Positions 37,678 to 47,312 are shown, counted from the first letter of the stretch. The stretch is 64,000 nucleotides of DNA from Ectopseudomonas toyotomiensis (GCF_900115695.1 NZ_FOXK01000004.1:415842-479841), one strand, 5' to 3'. A program made the numbers and translations. The notes: generated by a model not told the origin, from the sequence alone.

Positions 37678-37842
37678 GCCCGTGATTTGCGGCCAGGGTG
37701 ACAAACCGACATGACTGATCAGGCAGTTTGATCGAGGTGCAACACGCCCGCCTATAACGGCGCGTATTGCTTGTGGCAGCCTGAGTGCAGCATTAGATTA
37801 ACCAATTATCTAGGGCACCCATCATAAGCAGAAGGGATAAGC

Positions 37843-38910
37843 ATGGCGCTCACCGACCAATCCACCCGCATCCGCACTGGCGAAGAACTCGACGCCGACG
37901 TCATCGACGCTTATCTGAAAGCCAATATTCCGGGCCTGAGCGGCACAGCCAAGATCAGCCAGTTCCCCGGCGGCGCTTCGAACCTGACCTACCTGATCGA
38001 ATACCCGCAGCAGGAATTCGTCCTACGCCGCCCGCCGTTCGGCCACAAGGCCAAGTCGGCCCACGACATGGGCCGTGAGTACCGCATTCTCAACCAGCTC
38101 AACGCTGGTTTCCCCTACTGCCCCAAGGCTTACGTGCACTGCACCGACGAGTCGGTGATCGGCGCCGAGTTCTATGTGATGGAGCGGGTCAAGGGCATCA
38201 TCCTGCGTTCGGAGATGCCGACCGAGCTGAACTTCAGCCCCGAGCAGACCAGCGCGCTGTGCAAGAGCTTCATCGACAAGCTGGTCGAGCTGCATAACGT
38301 CGATTACAACGCCTGCGGCCTGGGCGACCTGGGCAAACCCGAGGGCTATGTCGGGCGTCAGATCAAGGGCTGGAGCGAGCGCTACGAGAAAGCCCTGACT
38401 CCGGACGCACCGACCTGGGAGCCGGTCAAGGCCTGGCTCAATGACAAGATGCCGGCCGATCACCACAAGCCGGGCATCGTGCATAACGACTACCGCTTCG
38501 ACAACGTGATCCTCGACCCGAACAACCCGATGCAGATCATCGGTGTGCTCGACTGGGAGATGACCACCATCGGTGACCCGCTGATGGACCTGGGTAACAC
38601 CCTGGCCTACTGGATCGAGGCCGACGACCCGGCTCCGGTGCAGCTGATGCGTCGCCAGCCGAGCAACGCGCCGGGCATGCTTACCCGCCAGCAGTTCGTC
38701 GACTACTACGCCGAAAAAGCCGGCATCGAGATCAAGAGTTTCGACTTCTACTACACCTACGGCCTGTTCCGTCTGGCCGGCATCGTGCAGCAGATCTACT
38801 ACCGCTTCTACCACGGCCAGACCCAGGACAAGCGCTTCGCCCAGTTCATTCAGATGAACAAGTTGCTGGAGCAGATGTGCCTGCAGGTCATTGGCAAATC
38901 CACTCTCTAA
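37843..38910 (+). CDS. APH-family phosphotransferase (acyl-CoA metabolism-associated)
   Basis: A 355-aa aminoglycoside-phosphotransferase-fold kinase. The ATP-site IPGLSGTAKISQFPGGASNLTYLIEYPQQEFVLRRPP is followed by the catalytic VHNDYRFDNVILDPNNP (Asp-x4-Asn) and the metal-binding LDWEMTTIGDPLMDLG. This subgroup resembles the kinase half of ACAD10/11 and is usually linked with SDRs and acyl-CoA dehydrogenases. It has AGAAGGGATAAGC upstream. The SDR gene starts 16 bases after it. The substrate is probably a 4-hydroxyacyl-CoA or similar, by family inference only. Confidence 0.85.
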   Translation: MALTDQSTRIRTGEELDADVIDAYLKANIPGLSGTAKISQFPGGASNLTYLIEYPQQEFVLRRPPFGHKAKSAHDMGREYRILNQLNAGFPYCPKAYVHCTDESVIGAEFYVMERVKGIILRSEMPTELNFSPEQTSALCKSFIDKLVELHNVDYNACGLGDLGKPEGYVGRQIKGWSERYEKALTPDAPTWEPVKAWLNDKMPADHHKPGIVHNDYRFDNVILDPNNPMQIIGVLDWEMTTIGDPLMDLGNTLAYWIEADDPAPVQLMRRQPSNAPGMLTRQQFVDYYAEKAGIEIKSFDFYYTYGLFRLAGIVQQIYYRFYHGQTQDKRFAQFIQMNKLLEQMCLQVIGKSTL

Positions 38911-38926
38911 CCCCGGGGTAATCACA

Positions 38927-39694
38927 ATGTCCAAGACCCAACTGTTCGACCTCGACGGCAAGATCGCCTTCGTTTCCGGCGCCAGCCGCGGCATCGGCGA
39001 GGCCATTGCCAAGCTGCTGGCTCAGCAAGGCGCGCACGTGATCGTCTCCAGCCGCAAGATCGAAGGCTGCCAGGCCGTGGCCGACGCCATCGTCGCGGAA
39101 GGCGGCAAGGCCACCGCCATCGCCTGCCACATCGGCGAAATGGAGCAGATCACCAACGTCTTCGCGCAGATCAAGGAACAGTTCGGTCGTCTCGACATCC
39201 TGGTCAACAACGCCGCGACCAACCCGCAATTCTGCAACGTGCTGGACACCGACCTGGGCGCCTTCCAGAAAACCGTGGACGTAAACATCCGCGGCTACTA
39301 CTTCATGTCCATCGAAGGCGGCAAGCTGATGAAGGAAAACGGTGGCGGCTCGATCATCAACGTTGCCTCGATCAACGGCGTATCCCCCGGCGAATTCCAG
39401 GGCATCTACTCGGTGACCAAGGCCGCGGTAATCAGCATGACCAAGGTGTTCGCCAAGGAGTGCGCGCAGTTCGGCATTCGCTGCAACGCTCTGCTGCCGG
39501 GCCTGACCGACACCAAGTTCGCTTCGGCACTGACCAAGAACGACGCCATTCTCAAGCACGCCCTGCAGCGCATCCCACTCAAGCGCGTAGCCGACCCGAG
39601 CGAGATGGCCGGCGCGGTGCTCTACCTGGCCAGTGAAGCATCCAGCTACACCACCGGCGTGGCGCTCAACGTGGACGGCGGCTTCCTCTCCTGA
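38927..39694 (+). CDS. Short-chain dehydrogenase/reductase (SDR)
   Basis: A 255-aa classical SDR: TGxxxGxG region AFVSGASRGIGEAIAKLL, NNA in ILVNNAATNP, Ser near VASINGVSPG, and YxxxK in YSVTKAAVIS, ending DGGFLS. It most likely oxidises or reduces a hydroxyacyl or alcohol substrate. The ATG opening MSKTQLFDLDGKI overlaps nothing and lies 16 bases after the kinase gene, so the two are cotranscribed. Terminator hairpin at 39711-39740. Confidence 0.93.
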   Translation: MSKTQLFDLDGKIAFVSGASRGIGEAIAKLLAQQGAHVIVSSRKIEGCQAVADAIVAEGGKATAIACHIGEMEQITNVFAQIKEQFGRLDILVNNAATNPQFCNVLDTDLGAFQKTVDVNIRGYYFMSIEGGKLMKENGGGSIINVASINGVSPGEFQGIYSVTKAAVISMTKVFAKECAQFGIRCNALLPGLTDTKFASALTKNDAILKHALQRIPLKRVADPSEMAGAVLYLASEASSYTTGVALNVDGGFLS

Positions 39695-39710
39695 GGCCAA
39701 ATGCCATGAA

Positions 39711-39740
39711 CGACAAAGGCACCTCAGGGTGCCTTTGTCG
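39711..39740 (+). terminator. Hairpin terminator of the SDR gene
   Basis: A perfect 13-bp stem CGACAAAGGCACC / GGTGCCTTTGTCG with a TCAG loop sits 16 bases after the stop. The T-run is only TTT within the arm, but the stem is very stable. Confidence 0.75.
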
Positions 39741-39770
39741 TAAGCAGGGTAGGCCGAGCGCAACGCAATT

Positions 39771-39841
39771 GTAGGGTGGGCCAGGCGGCGCTCCGCTTCA
39801 GCCCACCAATGAAGGTCGCGGTGGGCTAAAGCCCACCCTAC
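39771..39841. repeat. Palindromic intergenic repeat (REP-like)
   Basis: Perfect 11-bp arms GTAGGGTGGGC (39771-39781) and GCCCACCCTAC (39831-39841) enclose further GCCCACC copies, including a local stem GTGGGC-TAAA-GCCCAC (39821-39836). This family of repeats, GTAGGGTGGGC with its complement, recurs in intergenic DNA of many bacteria including pseudomonads, by recollection. Confidence 0.7.
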
Positions 39842-39870
39842 GCCACCAAAGCGAACGCCAACTTCGCTCC

Positions 39871-39916
39871 CCCTCTCCCGCCCTTTGGGCACCCTCTCCC
39901 ATAAATGGGAGAGGGT
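39871..39916. repeat. Second intergenic palindrome with CCCTCTCCC repeats
   Basis: The direct repeat CCCTCTCCC occurs at 39871-39879 and 39892-39900. The second copy forms a perfect 10-bp stem ACCCTCTCCC / GGGAGAGGGT (39891-39916) with an ATAAAT loop. This resembles another scattered intergenic repeat. It lies just before the end of the hypothetical membrane protein gene on the opposite strand. Confidence 0.65.
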
Positions 39917-39939
39917 CATCAGATGGCCGCAGGCGGCCG

Positions 39940-40587
39940 CTACCAATCCTTCAGCGCAGCTTCAGCTGCAGGGTTCATCGGCTCTGCCAACAGGCCGGTC
40001 GGCGTCAGGCTGACGCTGTACACCGCATCGGCGGCAATTGGCAGGTAGGTGACGCGCAGCGCCTGCGGATCGAACAGCAGCAGATCACGCTGACTCAGAC
40101 GCAGCCAGCGCCACAGGTCCACGCCATAGGGGCTCTCGGCCAACTGCACGCGACCGTGTTGCGCCAACGCCTGCTGCTCGATGGCCAGAAAACGCCCGGA
40201 TAGACGTTCCAGACGGTAACCCGGCTCTAGGCCAATCAGCTCAGCCAGGCCTTTCCAGCGAATCAGTCGGCCGTCGAGTTGCCACATGTCGCCCTCGAGC
40301 GTGACCGTGCGCTCGCGCCCCCCTTCGAGCAGCGTCACCTGATAACGCTGCGGACCATCAGCCTTGAAGCTCAGCGTCACCAGCGGCTTGCCCGCCTGCA
40401 GCGGCTCGTAGGCATACAGATCGTAAGCCACCAGCCCCACCAAGCCAGCCAGGGCGAGAAATGCCAGACCACAGGTGCCACGCAACCAGCCGAGGAACCA
40501 GCCCGTATTGAGCAGAATGCGCAATGCCACCAGCAGCGCCAATACGGCCAACAGCGCCACGGCCCAGGCCAACCCGTCGTATTGCAT
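39940..40587 (-). CDS. Hypothetical inner-membrane protein with soluble C-terminal domain
   Basis: A 215-aa protein with two N-terminal hydrophobic segments (AWAVALLAVLALLVALRILL and LAFLALAGLVGLVAYDLYAY), then a beta-rich domain with YQVTLLEGGRERTVTLEGDMWQLDGRLIRWKGL and repeated amphipathic strands, likely periplasmic. It is preceded by AAGGA. I do not recognise a catalytic site. It is divergent from the TSUP permease gene. Confidence 0.72.
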   Translation of the reverse strand: MQYDGLAWAVALLAVLALLVALRILLNTGWFLGWLRGTCGLAFLALAGLVGLVAYDLYAYEPLQAGKPLVTLSFKADGPQRYQVTLLEGGRERTVTLEGDMWQLDGRLIRWKGLAELIGLEPGYRLERLSGRFLAIEQQALAQHGRVQLAESPYGVDLWRWLRLSQRDLLLFDPQALRVTYLPIAADAVYSVSLTPTGLLAEPMNPAAEAALKDW

Positions 40588-40688
40588 CGATTGCGTTCCT
40601 TCTCTGACGAAATCCCGGCATTATGCGCAGCTCTCCCCACGACGAACAGCCAGCAGGCTGCGCACTCGCCCACAAGTCGACACTTTAT

Positions 40689-41468
40689 ATGCCATTCGTT
40701 CTCGAGCTCGCCATCGACCCCAGCACGCTAGCCATACTCGCCCTGGTCGCCTTCATCGCGGGCTTCATCGACGCCATTGCCGGTGGCGGCGGCCTGCTGA
40801 CCATCCCTGCCCTGCTTACCGCAGGTTTACCACCGCACCTGGTGCTGGGCACCAACAAGCTGTGCGCCACCTTCGGCTCGGGCACCGCGGCTCTCACGTT
40901 CTATCGCCGCAAGCTGTTCGATCCGAAGCAATGGCGCAACGCGTTGCTGGCAACCCTGATCGGCGCTCTGCTCGGCGCCGTCATCGCGCACTGGATGCCG
41001 GCCGCCTGGCTCAACCAGATGCTGCCGGTGATCGTCTTCGCCTGCGGTGTCTACCTGCTGTTCGGACGTATGCCGGAGGCACCAGCCGAACACGATCTGC
41101 CGATCGCACGCGGCCGGCAATGGCCGCAAGGGCTTGGTCTGGGACTCTACGATGGAGTGGCGGGCCCTGGCACCGGCGCGTTCTGGACGGTCAGCAGCCT
41201 GCTGATGTATCCACTCGACCTGGTGCGCGCCAGCGGCGTGGCGCGCACCATGAACTTCGTCAGCAACGCGGCGGCGCTGGCAGTGTTCATCGCCTTTGGT
41301 CAGGTAGCCTGGGTGCTCGGTCTGAGCATGGGCGCCGCCTTGATGGTAGGCGCCTTTCTCGGTGCCCGCACCGCGATCAAAGGCGGTTCGAAGTTCATTC
41401 GCCCGGTGTTCATTACGGTGGTATTGGCACTGACCGCGCGCCTGGTCTGGCAGCACTGGGTCGCGTAG
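40689..41468 (+). CDS. Sulfite exporter TauE/SafE (TSUP) family permease
   Basis: A 259-aa permease with about eight hydrophobic segments: FIAGFIDAIAGGGGLLTIPALLTAGLPPHLVLGTNKLCATFGSG in the first half with the family's GGGGL-P and GTNK motifs, and FYDGVAGPGTGAFWTVSSLL as the second repeat. TSUP proteins move sulfur-containing or organic anions. The ATG chosen at MPFVLELAIDPS lacks a strong ribosome-binding site; an ATG 22 codons upstream is an alternative. Its TAG stop lies inside an inverted repeat shared with the nudC stop. Confidence 0.85.
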   Translation: MPFVLELAIDPSTLAILALVAFIAGFIDAIAGGGGLLTIPALLTAGLPPHLVLGTNKLCATFGSGTAALTFYRRKLFDPKQWRNALLATLIGALLGAVIAHWMPAAWLNQMLPVIVFACGVYLLFGRMPEAPAEHDLPIARGRQWPQGLGLGLYDGVAGPGTGAFWTVSSLLMYPLDLVRASGVARTMNFVSNAAALAVFIAFGQVAWVLGLSMGAALMVGAFLGARTAIKGGSKFIRPVFITVVLALTARLVWQHWVA

Positions 41469-41518
41469 GGCGGGTGCAACCCGCCACAGCATCGATTTTG
41501 CGGGTTATACCCGCCCTA
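41465..41518. repeat. Nested inverted repeat containing the stop codons of two convergent genes
   Basis: Outer arms TAGGGCGGGT (41466-41475) and ACCCGCCCTA (41509-41518) form a 10-bp stem. Inner arms AACCCGC (41478-41484) and GCGGGTT (41500-41506) form a second stem, with loop 41485-41499. The TAG of the TSUP permease is in the left arm and the stop codon of nudC (CTA on the plus strand) is in the right arm, so it doubles as the 3' end of both genes. Confidence 0.7.
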
Positions 41519-42337
41519 AGGCAGACTGGGCTCGGGCAAACCGAGGCGGCGAGCGACGTAGAGGTCGATCAGATGGCGGGCAATGGAGCGCGACGCTGGC
41601 AACGGCGGCAAGTCATCGACACGGAACCAGCGCGCATCCTCGATCTCATCTTCCTGCATGACGATCTCGCCGCTGGCGTACTCAGCGTGGAAGCCAAGCA
41701 TCAGCGAATGCGGGAACGGCCAGCCCTGACTACCGATGTACTGCAGGTTTTTCACCTCGACGCCGACTTCCTCACGCACCTCGCGCGCCACGCAATGCTC
41801 CACGGATTCGCCCGGCTCGACGAACCCGGCCAGGGTGCTGTACACGCCGGTGACGAACCGCGGTGAACGTGCCAGGAGTATCTCGTCGCCCCGTGTGACC
41901 AGCACGATCATACTCGGCGAAATGCGCGGATAGTGCTGCGATTCGCAGCTGTCGCAACGCATCGCCCGCTCACCAGGAAGCTGGCGCGTCGGCGTACCGC
42001 AACTGCCGCAATAACGATGCTCGGCGTACCAGGTGCCGATCTGCGCGGCGTAGGCCAGCATGCGAAAGGTTTCTGCGTCGCCCTGCAGCATGAACTGACG
42101 CAGGCTCTGCCAGCTGCAGCCCTCCAGCGTCGCCGAGGGCTTGAGTTGCAGCAGGTATACGGCATCGTCACCGAAATGACCGATCCCCTGCTCGCCAAGA
42201 ATCGGCAAGTCCTGGCGCTTGACCCAGTCACGCGGGAACAGCACGCCATTGCTGTCGGCAAGAAACTGCTGCTGGTTGTAGAGCAGCGCCCAGCCGCCTG
42301 GCTGGGCAGGATCGAGAAAGGTATTGCGCCAGACCAT
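41516..42337 (-). CDS. nudC: NAD(+) diphosphatase / RNA-decapping hydrolase NudC
   Basis: A 273-aa Nudix hydrolase that cleaves NADH and removes NAD caps from RNA. A zinc ribbon ([22 protein letters not shown], with both CxxC pairs) at about residues 109-133 precedes the Nudix box [25 protein letters not shown]. The [18 protein letters not shown] segment is specific to NudC. The 5' end overlaps fimL by 1 base (42337), indicating a coupled pair. Confidence 0.95.
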   Translation of the reverse strand: MVWRNTFLDPAQPGGWALLYNQQQFLADSNGVLFPRDWVKRQDLPILGEQGIGHFGDDAVYLLQLKPSATLEGCSWQSLRQFMLQGDAETFRMLAYAAQIGTWYAEHRYCGSCGTPTRQLPGERAMRCDSCESQHYPRISPSMIVLVTRGDEILLARSPRFVTGVYSTLAGFVEPGESVEHCVAREVREEVGVEVKNLQYIGSQGWPFPHSLMLGFHAEYASGEIVMQEDEIEDARWFRVDDLPPLPASRSIARHLIDLYVARRLGLPEPSLP

Positions 42338-44016
42338 CAGGCTGCCACCGGCATGCCCAGTGCCTTGACGCTTTCTTCAGCCAGGTCGAGCACGCTGGGA
42401 CGGGTTTCAGGACGCATCACCGCGCCCGCTTCCAGGTAGTACTCGAGGCTGCTCAAGGCATCAGCCAGGGTTTCCAGCATCTGCTCCGACGGCATTTGCG
42501 CCGACTCGAGCATGCGCGCCTGGATATAGTCGGCACAGGCACCAACCAGTATCGCGGCACGGCGCTGCTCGAGGAACCACAAGCCGCCACGCACGGCCTG
42601 CAGGCTGAACGGTACGTTGGACAGGTGCATCTTGTCGCCAGCCGACTCCAGATACGCGGTGATCGCGCGCTTGGCCAGGGCCAGACCGGCCTGGGCCTCG
42701 TCGACCACGACGATACGGGCTTCGTTGAGCTGATGAGTGGCGAAAGAGTCGGCCTCATTGCCCGGTTCGACGGCAGCCGGCCTGATATCGCGACCTTCGC
42801 CACGTTCCAGGCTGGCCACCATGCCTTCGACGTAGAGCACGGCATCGGCCAGCTTGTGCAACTGCTCAGCCTGTGGCGGCGTGTCTTCGCTCCAGGCGGC
42901 GACCAGCGGCAACTGCGCGCCGAGCGAGTTGCCGGCAGAGTTCAGGCCGACCATGCCCAGGGTCTTGGCCAACTTGCCCAGCAACGCATGCAGGGTGCCC
43001 AAGGTTTCGCCTTGCAAGGTGCCGCGCTCGAGCAGGTCGAGCATGTCCTTGACGCTGGCCAGCTCTTCACGAATCGCCGTGGACAACGAACGCATCACCG
43101 CCTGGCCCGGCCCGGCCAGGCGCTGGTATTCCTCTTCCAGCAGGTGGTCGGTGAACGGCAACGGCGTGAGGCCGAACACTCCGCGCATGGCGCTGGCATG
43201 CGGGCCATGGCTGTCGGCCAGCGCGACCAGATACAGCAGCTCTTTCAGCAAACTGCGCGGTGCTTCGTACTGGGGGTTACCGAGCATCAGCTTGAGCTCG
43301 CGATCAACCCGCGAGAACAGCTGCTTGCGCGATTTGCGTGGCAGCAGTTGACCATCGCACTGCGCTTCGATGGCGGCAGCGCCAATCCAGCACATGCGCC
43401 CACGCGGCTCATTGGCGAACAGGCTGTCCAGGCGCGCCATCGCACGCACCATCAGCTTGAGGCTGGCCTGCGGATTCTGCTCACGAATGAAGCCCAGCAG
43501 CCCCACCTGATACATGTGACGCAGGCGCTTGCCTTCGCTCAGTTTGGCCGCGCCATCGAGTGGCTGGGTAGCTGTATGTGGCCGCGCATGATCGAGGCGC
43601 ACACTGAAGAAGAAACTTTCCGGCAGCGGCTGCTGGGCGCCAGCCTGACGCAAATCGTTGATCGCCGGCAGCAACAGTTCAGGCATTTCCTGGCGATGAG
43701 CGTCGACGTTTTCCAGATAACGGCGCAGCACATGCAGGGCATTGCTCAGAGCCGAGAGCTGCGCGTCGCGCTCCTCACCTGCTCCGGCTGGAATATCGGT
43801 CGCCTGATCCAGCACTTCCTGGGCCAGCAACTCGGCACCGGCCAGCTCGATCAGGTTGAGCGTGCCGCGTACCTGGTGCAGGCTTTCCACCGCCTGCTGC
43901 AACAGGCTGCCGTTGTGCCGCTCGGCGATGAAATGCTCCAGGCTCTGCTCGGCCTCTTCCATGGTGACGAACAGCTCGTCGCGCACCAGATTCAGGGATG
44001 TGGCTCCACTTACCAT
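42337..44016 (-). CDS. fimL: FimL, ChpA N-terminal-like scaffold for twitching and cAMP signalling
   Basis: A 559-aa protein homologous to the N-terminal region of ChpA but with no kinase, CheW or receiver domain. Its Hpt-like helices include [24 protein letters not shown] (HxxRG replaces the usual HxxKG) near residues 46-69, and [20 protein letters not shown] deeper in. It matches FimL of P. aeruginosa (PA1822), which by published work links FimV and the Pil-Chp system to the adenylate cyclase CyaB and thus to type IV pilus function. Absent phosphotransfer residues agree with a scaffolding role. It is directly upstream of nudC, and a crotonase gene lies on its other side. Confidence 0.85.
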   Translation of the reverse strand: MVSGATSLNLVRDELFVTMEEAEQSLEHFIAERHNGSLLQQAVESLHQVRGTLNLIELAGAELLAQEVLDQATDIPAGAGEERDAQLSALSNALHVLRRYLENVDAHRQEMPELLLPAINDLRQAGAQQPLPESFFFSVRLDHARPHTATQPLDGAAKLSEGKRLRHMYQVGLLGFIREQNPQASLKLMVRAMARLDSLFANEPRGRMCWIGAAAIEAQCDGQLLPRKSRKQLFSRVDRELKLMLGNPQYEAPRSLLKELLYLVALADSHGPHASAMRGVFGLTPLPFTDHLLEEEYQRLAGPGQAVMRSLSTAIREELASVKDMLDLLERGTLQGETLGTLHALLGKLAKTLGMVGLNSAGNSLGAQLPLVAAWSEDTPPQAEQLHKLADAVLYVEGMVASLERGEGRDIRPAAVEPGNEADSFATHQLNEARIVVVDEAQAGLALAKRAITAYLESAGDKMHLSNVPFSLQAVRGGLWFLEQRRAAILVGACADYIQARMLESAQMPSEQMLETLADALSSLEYYLEAGAVMRPETRPSVLDLAEESVKALGMPVAA

Positions 44017-44053
44017 GCTCTAGGCCTCGCAGCGAACATCAGCGAATACGGCA

Positions 44054-44866
44054 TCAGTCGGCGAACTCCGGCTTCTGCTTGGTCATGTGCGCCGCCATGG
44101 CCAGGCGCAGGTCTTCCGACTGCAGCATGGCGGCATTCCAGGTAGCGATATATTCAAGGCCATCATCGACCCGGTGATCGCGCATGTAGCGAATCATTTC
44201 CTTGGTCCCACGCACGGCAATCGGCGACTTGGCAGCGATTTGTGCGGCGATTTCCATCACCCCGGCCAGCAGCGCTTCCTGATCTTCGTAGGTGCGATTG
44301 ACCAGGCCGATGCGCGCAGCCTCGTTACCGTCGATGGTGCGCCCGGTGAAGGCCAGCTCACGCATCATGCCGTCGCCGATGATGCGCGGCAGGCGCTGCA
44401 GGGTGCCGACGTCAGCGGCCATGCCCATGTCGATTTCCTTGATGGAGAACTGTGCGTCGACGCTGCAATAGCGCATGTCGCAGGCGCTGATCAGATCGAT
44501 GGCGCCGCCAATGCAGTAACCCTGAATGGCAGCCAGCACCGGCTTGCGGCAGTTGTCTACAGCGTTGAAAGAGGCTTGCAGCTCGAGAATCTTGCGCCGC
44601 AGCGCCGAGGCATTACGACCAACATCCTTGCCCAGCTGGGCACCGACCGAGGCGAGCAGCATCAGGTCGATGCCCGAAGAAAAGTGTTTGCCGGCACCGG
44701 AAAGCACCACGACACGCACCGCATCGTTGTCATCGACCCACTGGAAGATCTCGATGATCTCGCGCCAGAAGTCGGCGTTCATGGCGTTGATCTTGTCCGG
44801 ACGGTTGATCTGCACGTGGGCGATCTTGTCCACCAGCTCGACGCGGAAGGCTTTGTAGTCGGACAT
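44054..44866 (-). CDS. Crotonase/enoyl-CoA hydratase family protein
   Basis: A 270-aa crotonase-fold enzyme: VQINRPDKINAMNADFWREII and the oxyanion-hole region VLSGAGKHFSSGIDLMLLASV, the second block AAIQGYCIGGAIDLISACDMRYCS, and catalytic-site acids near KEIDMGMAADVGTLQRLPR. It probably hydrates or isomerises 2-enoyl-CoA esters; the exact reaction cannot be set. The start at MSDYKAFRVEL is preceded by GAGGA; the upstream in-frame ATG overlaps that site. The 202 bases downstream, before the end of ldcA, hold no gene. Confidence 0.9.
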   Translation of the reverse strand: MSDYKAFRVELVDKIAHVQINRPDKINAMNADFWREIIEIFQWVDDNDAVRVVVLSGAGKHFSSGIDLMLLASVGAQLGKDVGRNASALRRKILELQASFNAVDNCRKPVLAAIQGYCIGGAIDLISACDMRYCSVDAQFSIKEIDMGMAADVGTLQRLPRIIGDGMMRELAFTGRTIDGNEAARIGLVNRTYEDQEALLAGVMEIAAQIAAKSPIAVRGTKEMIRYMRDHRVDDGLEYIATWNAAMLQSEDLRLAMAAHMTKQKPEFAD

Positions 44867-45068
44867 GGCAGGCATCCTCAGCCGCGGCTCGGCAGCACAG
44901 TAACAATTTTGTGATTAATAACCGAGCAACTATAACAAGCAAGCCATAAAAGTCGATGCTTGCCACTGTGACGCAGGGCACGCCCCGGACGTTAACAACC
45001 GCTTTGAATGTCAGAGATAAGAGATTGATCTGCCGAGGATCTTGCTCCCCGACAGATCCACAACAGGT

Positions 45069-47312
45069 TTATTCCACCAAGCAATCCACGCAGTACTCGC
45101 CCGCTTCGGTTTGCAAGCCGTGCACGTCGATATCGAACCCCGGGAAGGCCTGGTCGAAGGTCCGCGCGAAGGCCAGGTAGTCGAGAATCGAGCGCGTGGC
45201 GGCAGTGAAGCGCTCGCCCGGCATGATCAGCGGAATGCCCGGCGGGTAAGGCACCAGCATCACCGCAGCGATACGTCCCTGCAACTGATCAATGGGCACA
45301 GCCTCGACCTCGCCGCGCACCAGGCGGTCATAGGCATCGGCAGGTTTGATCGCCAGCTCGGGCAACGCCGTGTACATGCTTTTCAGCGCTTTGGCCGTGG
45401 CGTTTTCGCGGTAGCAGCCATGCAGCGCGTCGCACAGATCACGCAGGCCCATGCCCTGGTAGCGGCCCGTGCCGGCGTGGGCGATGGAAGGCAGCACGTC
45501 TATCAGCGGCAGATTGGCGTCGTAGCTGCGCTTGAACTCCAGCAGCTCGGTCAGCAGCGTGCTCCACTTGCCCTTGGTGATGCCCATGGAGAACAGCACC
45601 AGGAAGGAGTACAGGCCGGTTTTCTCCACCACTAGGCCGCGCTCCCAGAGAAACTTGCTGACCACCGCTGCAGGAATCCCCTGCTGCTCCAGCTTGCCGG
45701 CTGCATTGAGGCCGGGCATCACCAACGTGACCTTGATCGGATCGAGCAGCACATAGTCATCGGCCACTTCGCCGAAGCCATGCCAGTCGGCGTCCGGTTG
45801 CAACACCCAGTCGGAGGTCTTCAGGCTGTCGGCGCCATCGGCCTCACCTGGCTGCCAGATACTGAACCACCAGTCCTCGGCGCTCAGGTTGCGCCGCACA
45901 TTGGCCAGGGCACGGCGAAAGCTCAGCGCCTCATCGAAGGTTTCCTGGATCAGCGAACGGCCGGCCGGCCCTTCCATCATCGCCGAGGCTACATCCAGCG
46001 AGGCAATGATGCCGTATTGCGGCGAGGTGGAAATGTGCATCATGAAGGCTTCGTTGAAGCGGTCGCGATCCAGCTGCCGCTGCCCGCCGTCCTGCACGTG
46101 AATCATCGAGGCCTGACTAAAGGCGGCCAGCAGCTTGTGCGTCGAATGGGTGCTGAACACCAGCGGCGAGCGCTCGTCGTATTGGGTGCCCATGCCATAG
46201 CGGCCAGCATAGAACTCGTGAAAGGCGGCGTAGGCGTACCAGGCCTCGTCGAAGTGCAGCACCTCCACCGAGTCGCCCAGCGCCTGCTTGACCATCTCGG
46301 CGTTGTAACAGAGCCCGTCATAGGTGGAATTGGTCACCACCGCCAGCTTGACCTTGGGCGCACGACCACGCGCCAGCGGGCTGGCGTCGATCTTGGCCTG
46401 GATCGACGCCTTGCTGAACTCGCCCAGTGGAATCGGCCCGATGATCCCCAGTTCGTTACGTTCCGGGCAGAGGTAAAGCGGAATCGCGCCGGTCATGATG
46501 ATCGAGTGCAGGATCGACTTGTGGCAGTTGCGATCCACCAGCACCAGGTCATCACGCCCGACCATCGAATGCCAGACGATCTTGTTCGCCGTCGAGGTGC
46601 CGTTGATCACGAAGAAGGTGTGATCGGCGCCGAAGTTGCGCGCTGCGCGCGCCTCGGCCTCGGCCAATGGTCCGGTGTGATCGAGCAGCGAGCCCAGCTC
46701 CGGCACCGACACGGACAGATCCGAACGCAGGGTGTTTTCGCCAAAGAACTGGTGGAAGGCCTGGCCCACCGGGCTCTTGCGATAGGCCACGCCGCCGCCA
46801 TGCCCTGGCGTGTGCCAGGAATAGTTGGATTGTGCAGTGTGCTGCACCAGCGCCTTGAAGAACGGCGGTAGCAGGCCGTCGAGGTAGTTATGCGCCGCGC
46901 GCGCCACCTGCCTGGCGAGAAAGGACACGGTGTCTTCGTAGAGATAGAGGATGCCACGCAGGTGGTTGAGATCGGCCATGGCCTCGGCCGGCGCGTTCTC
47001 GATGGTGACCTGCTCGCCCAGGGCAAAAATCGGCAATTGCGGCGCACGCACTCGCGCCACGCGGATAAGCTCGACCATGTCCTGCAACAGGCGGCTGTTC
47101 TCCCCCGCCCCCTCGGCCGCCACCAGGATGCAGGCCAGGCCGTGGTGAGTGGACGCGACGATACGCCCCTCGGCAGCGCTCGCCGTGGGCAGAATGCTGA
47201 AACCGTCCTGGGTAAGCTCCTGAGCGATGGCGCGCACGCGATCACCGGCCACGGTGTCGGCCTTGATGTCACGGTGCACGATTAGGACGGGGAATTTGAG
47301 ATCTTTATACAT
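45069..47312 (-). CDS. ldcA: Biodegradative Lys/Orn/Arg decarboxylase, LdcA type
   Basis: A 747-aa fold-type I PLP decarboxylase with the wing (about 1-130), PLP core and C-terminal domain. Motifs include HTPGHGGGVAYRKSPVGQAFHQFFG, NGTSTANKIVW, the schiff-base Lys in VFSTHSTHKLLAAFSQASM (about residue 363) and LHFDEAWYAYAAFHEFY. Length and layout match PA1818, the lysine decarboxylase LdcA, which makes cadaverine. The neighbours dnaQ, fimL and nudC match PAO1. In PAO1 an antiporter gene lies between here and the crotonase; it is absent. Confidence 0.92.
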   Translation of the reverse strand: MYKDLKFPVLIVHRDIKADTVAGDRVRAIAQELTQDGFSILPTASAAEGRIVASTHHGLACILVAAEGAGENSRLLQDMVELIRVARVRAPQLPIFALGEQVTIENAPAEAMADLNHLRGILYLYEDTVSFLARQVARAAHNYLDGLLPPFFKALVQHTAQSNYSWHTPGHGGGVAYRKSPVGQAFHQFFGENTLRSDLSVSVPELGSLLDHTGPLAEAEARAARNFGADHTFFVINGTSTANKIVWHSMVGRDDLVLVDRNCHKSILHSIIMTGAIPLYLCPERNELGIIGPIPLGEFSKASIQAKIDASPLARGRAPKVKLAVVTNSTYDGLCYNAEMVKQALGDSVEVLHFDEAWYAYAAFHEFYAGRYGMGTQYDERSPLVFSTHSTHKLLAAFSQASMIHVQDGGQRQLDRDRFNEAFMMHISTSPQYGIIASLDVASAMMEGPAGRSLIQETFDEALSFRRALANVRRNLSAEDWWFSIWQPGEADGADSLKTSDWVLQPDADWHGFGEVADDYVLLDPIKVTLVMPGLNAAGKLEQQGIPAAVVSKFLWERGLVVEKTGLYSFLVLFSMGITKGKWSTLLTELLEFKRSYDANLPLIDVLPSIAHAGTGRYQGMGLRDLCDALHGCYRENATAKALKSMYTALPELAIKPADAYDRLVRGEVEAVPIDQLQGRIAAVMLVPYPPGIPLIMPGERFTAATRSILDYLAFARTFDQAFPGFDIDVHGLQTEAGEYCVDCLVE

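Noticed and set aside
37728..37758. Possible promoter TTGATC / TATAAC before the APH-type kinase gene
   Set aside because: Spacing is 19 bp, longer than sigma70 promoters normally allow, so it was not listed as a feature.
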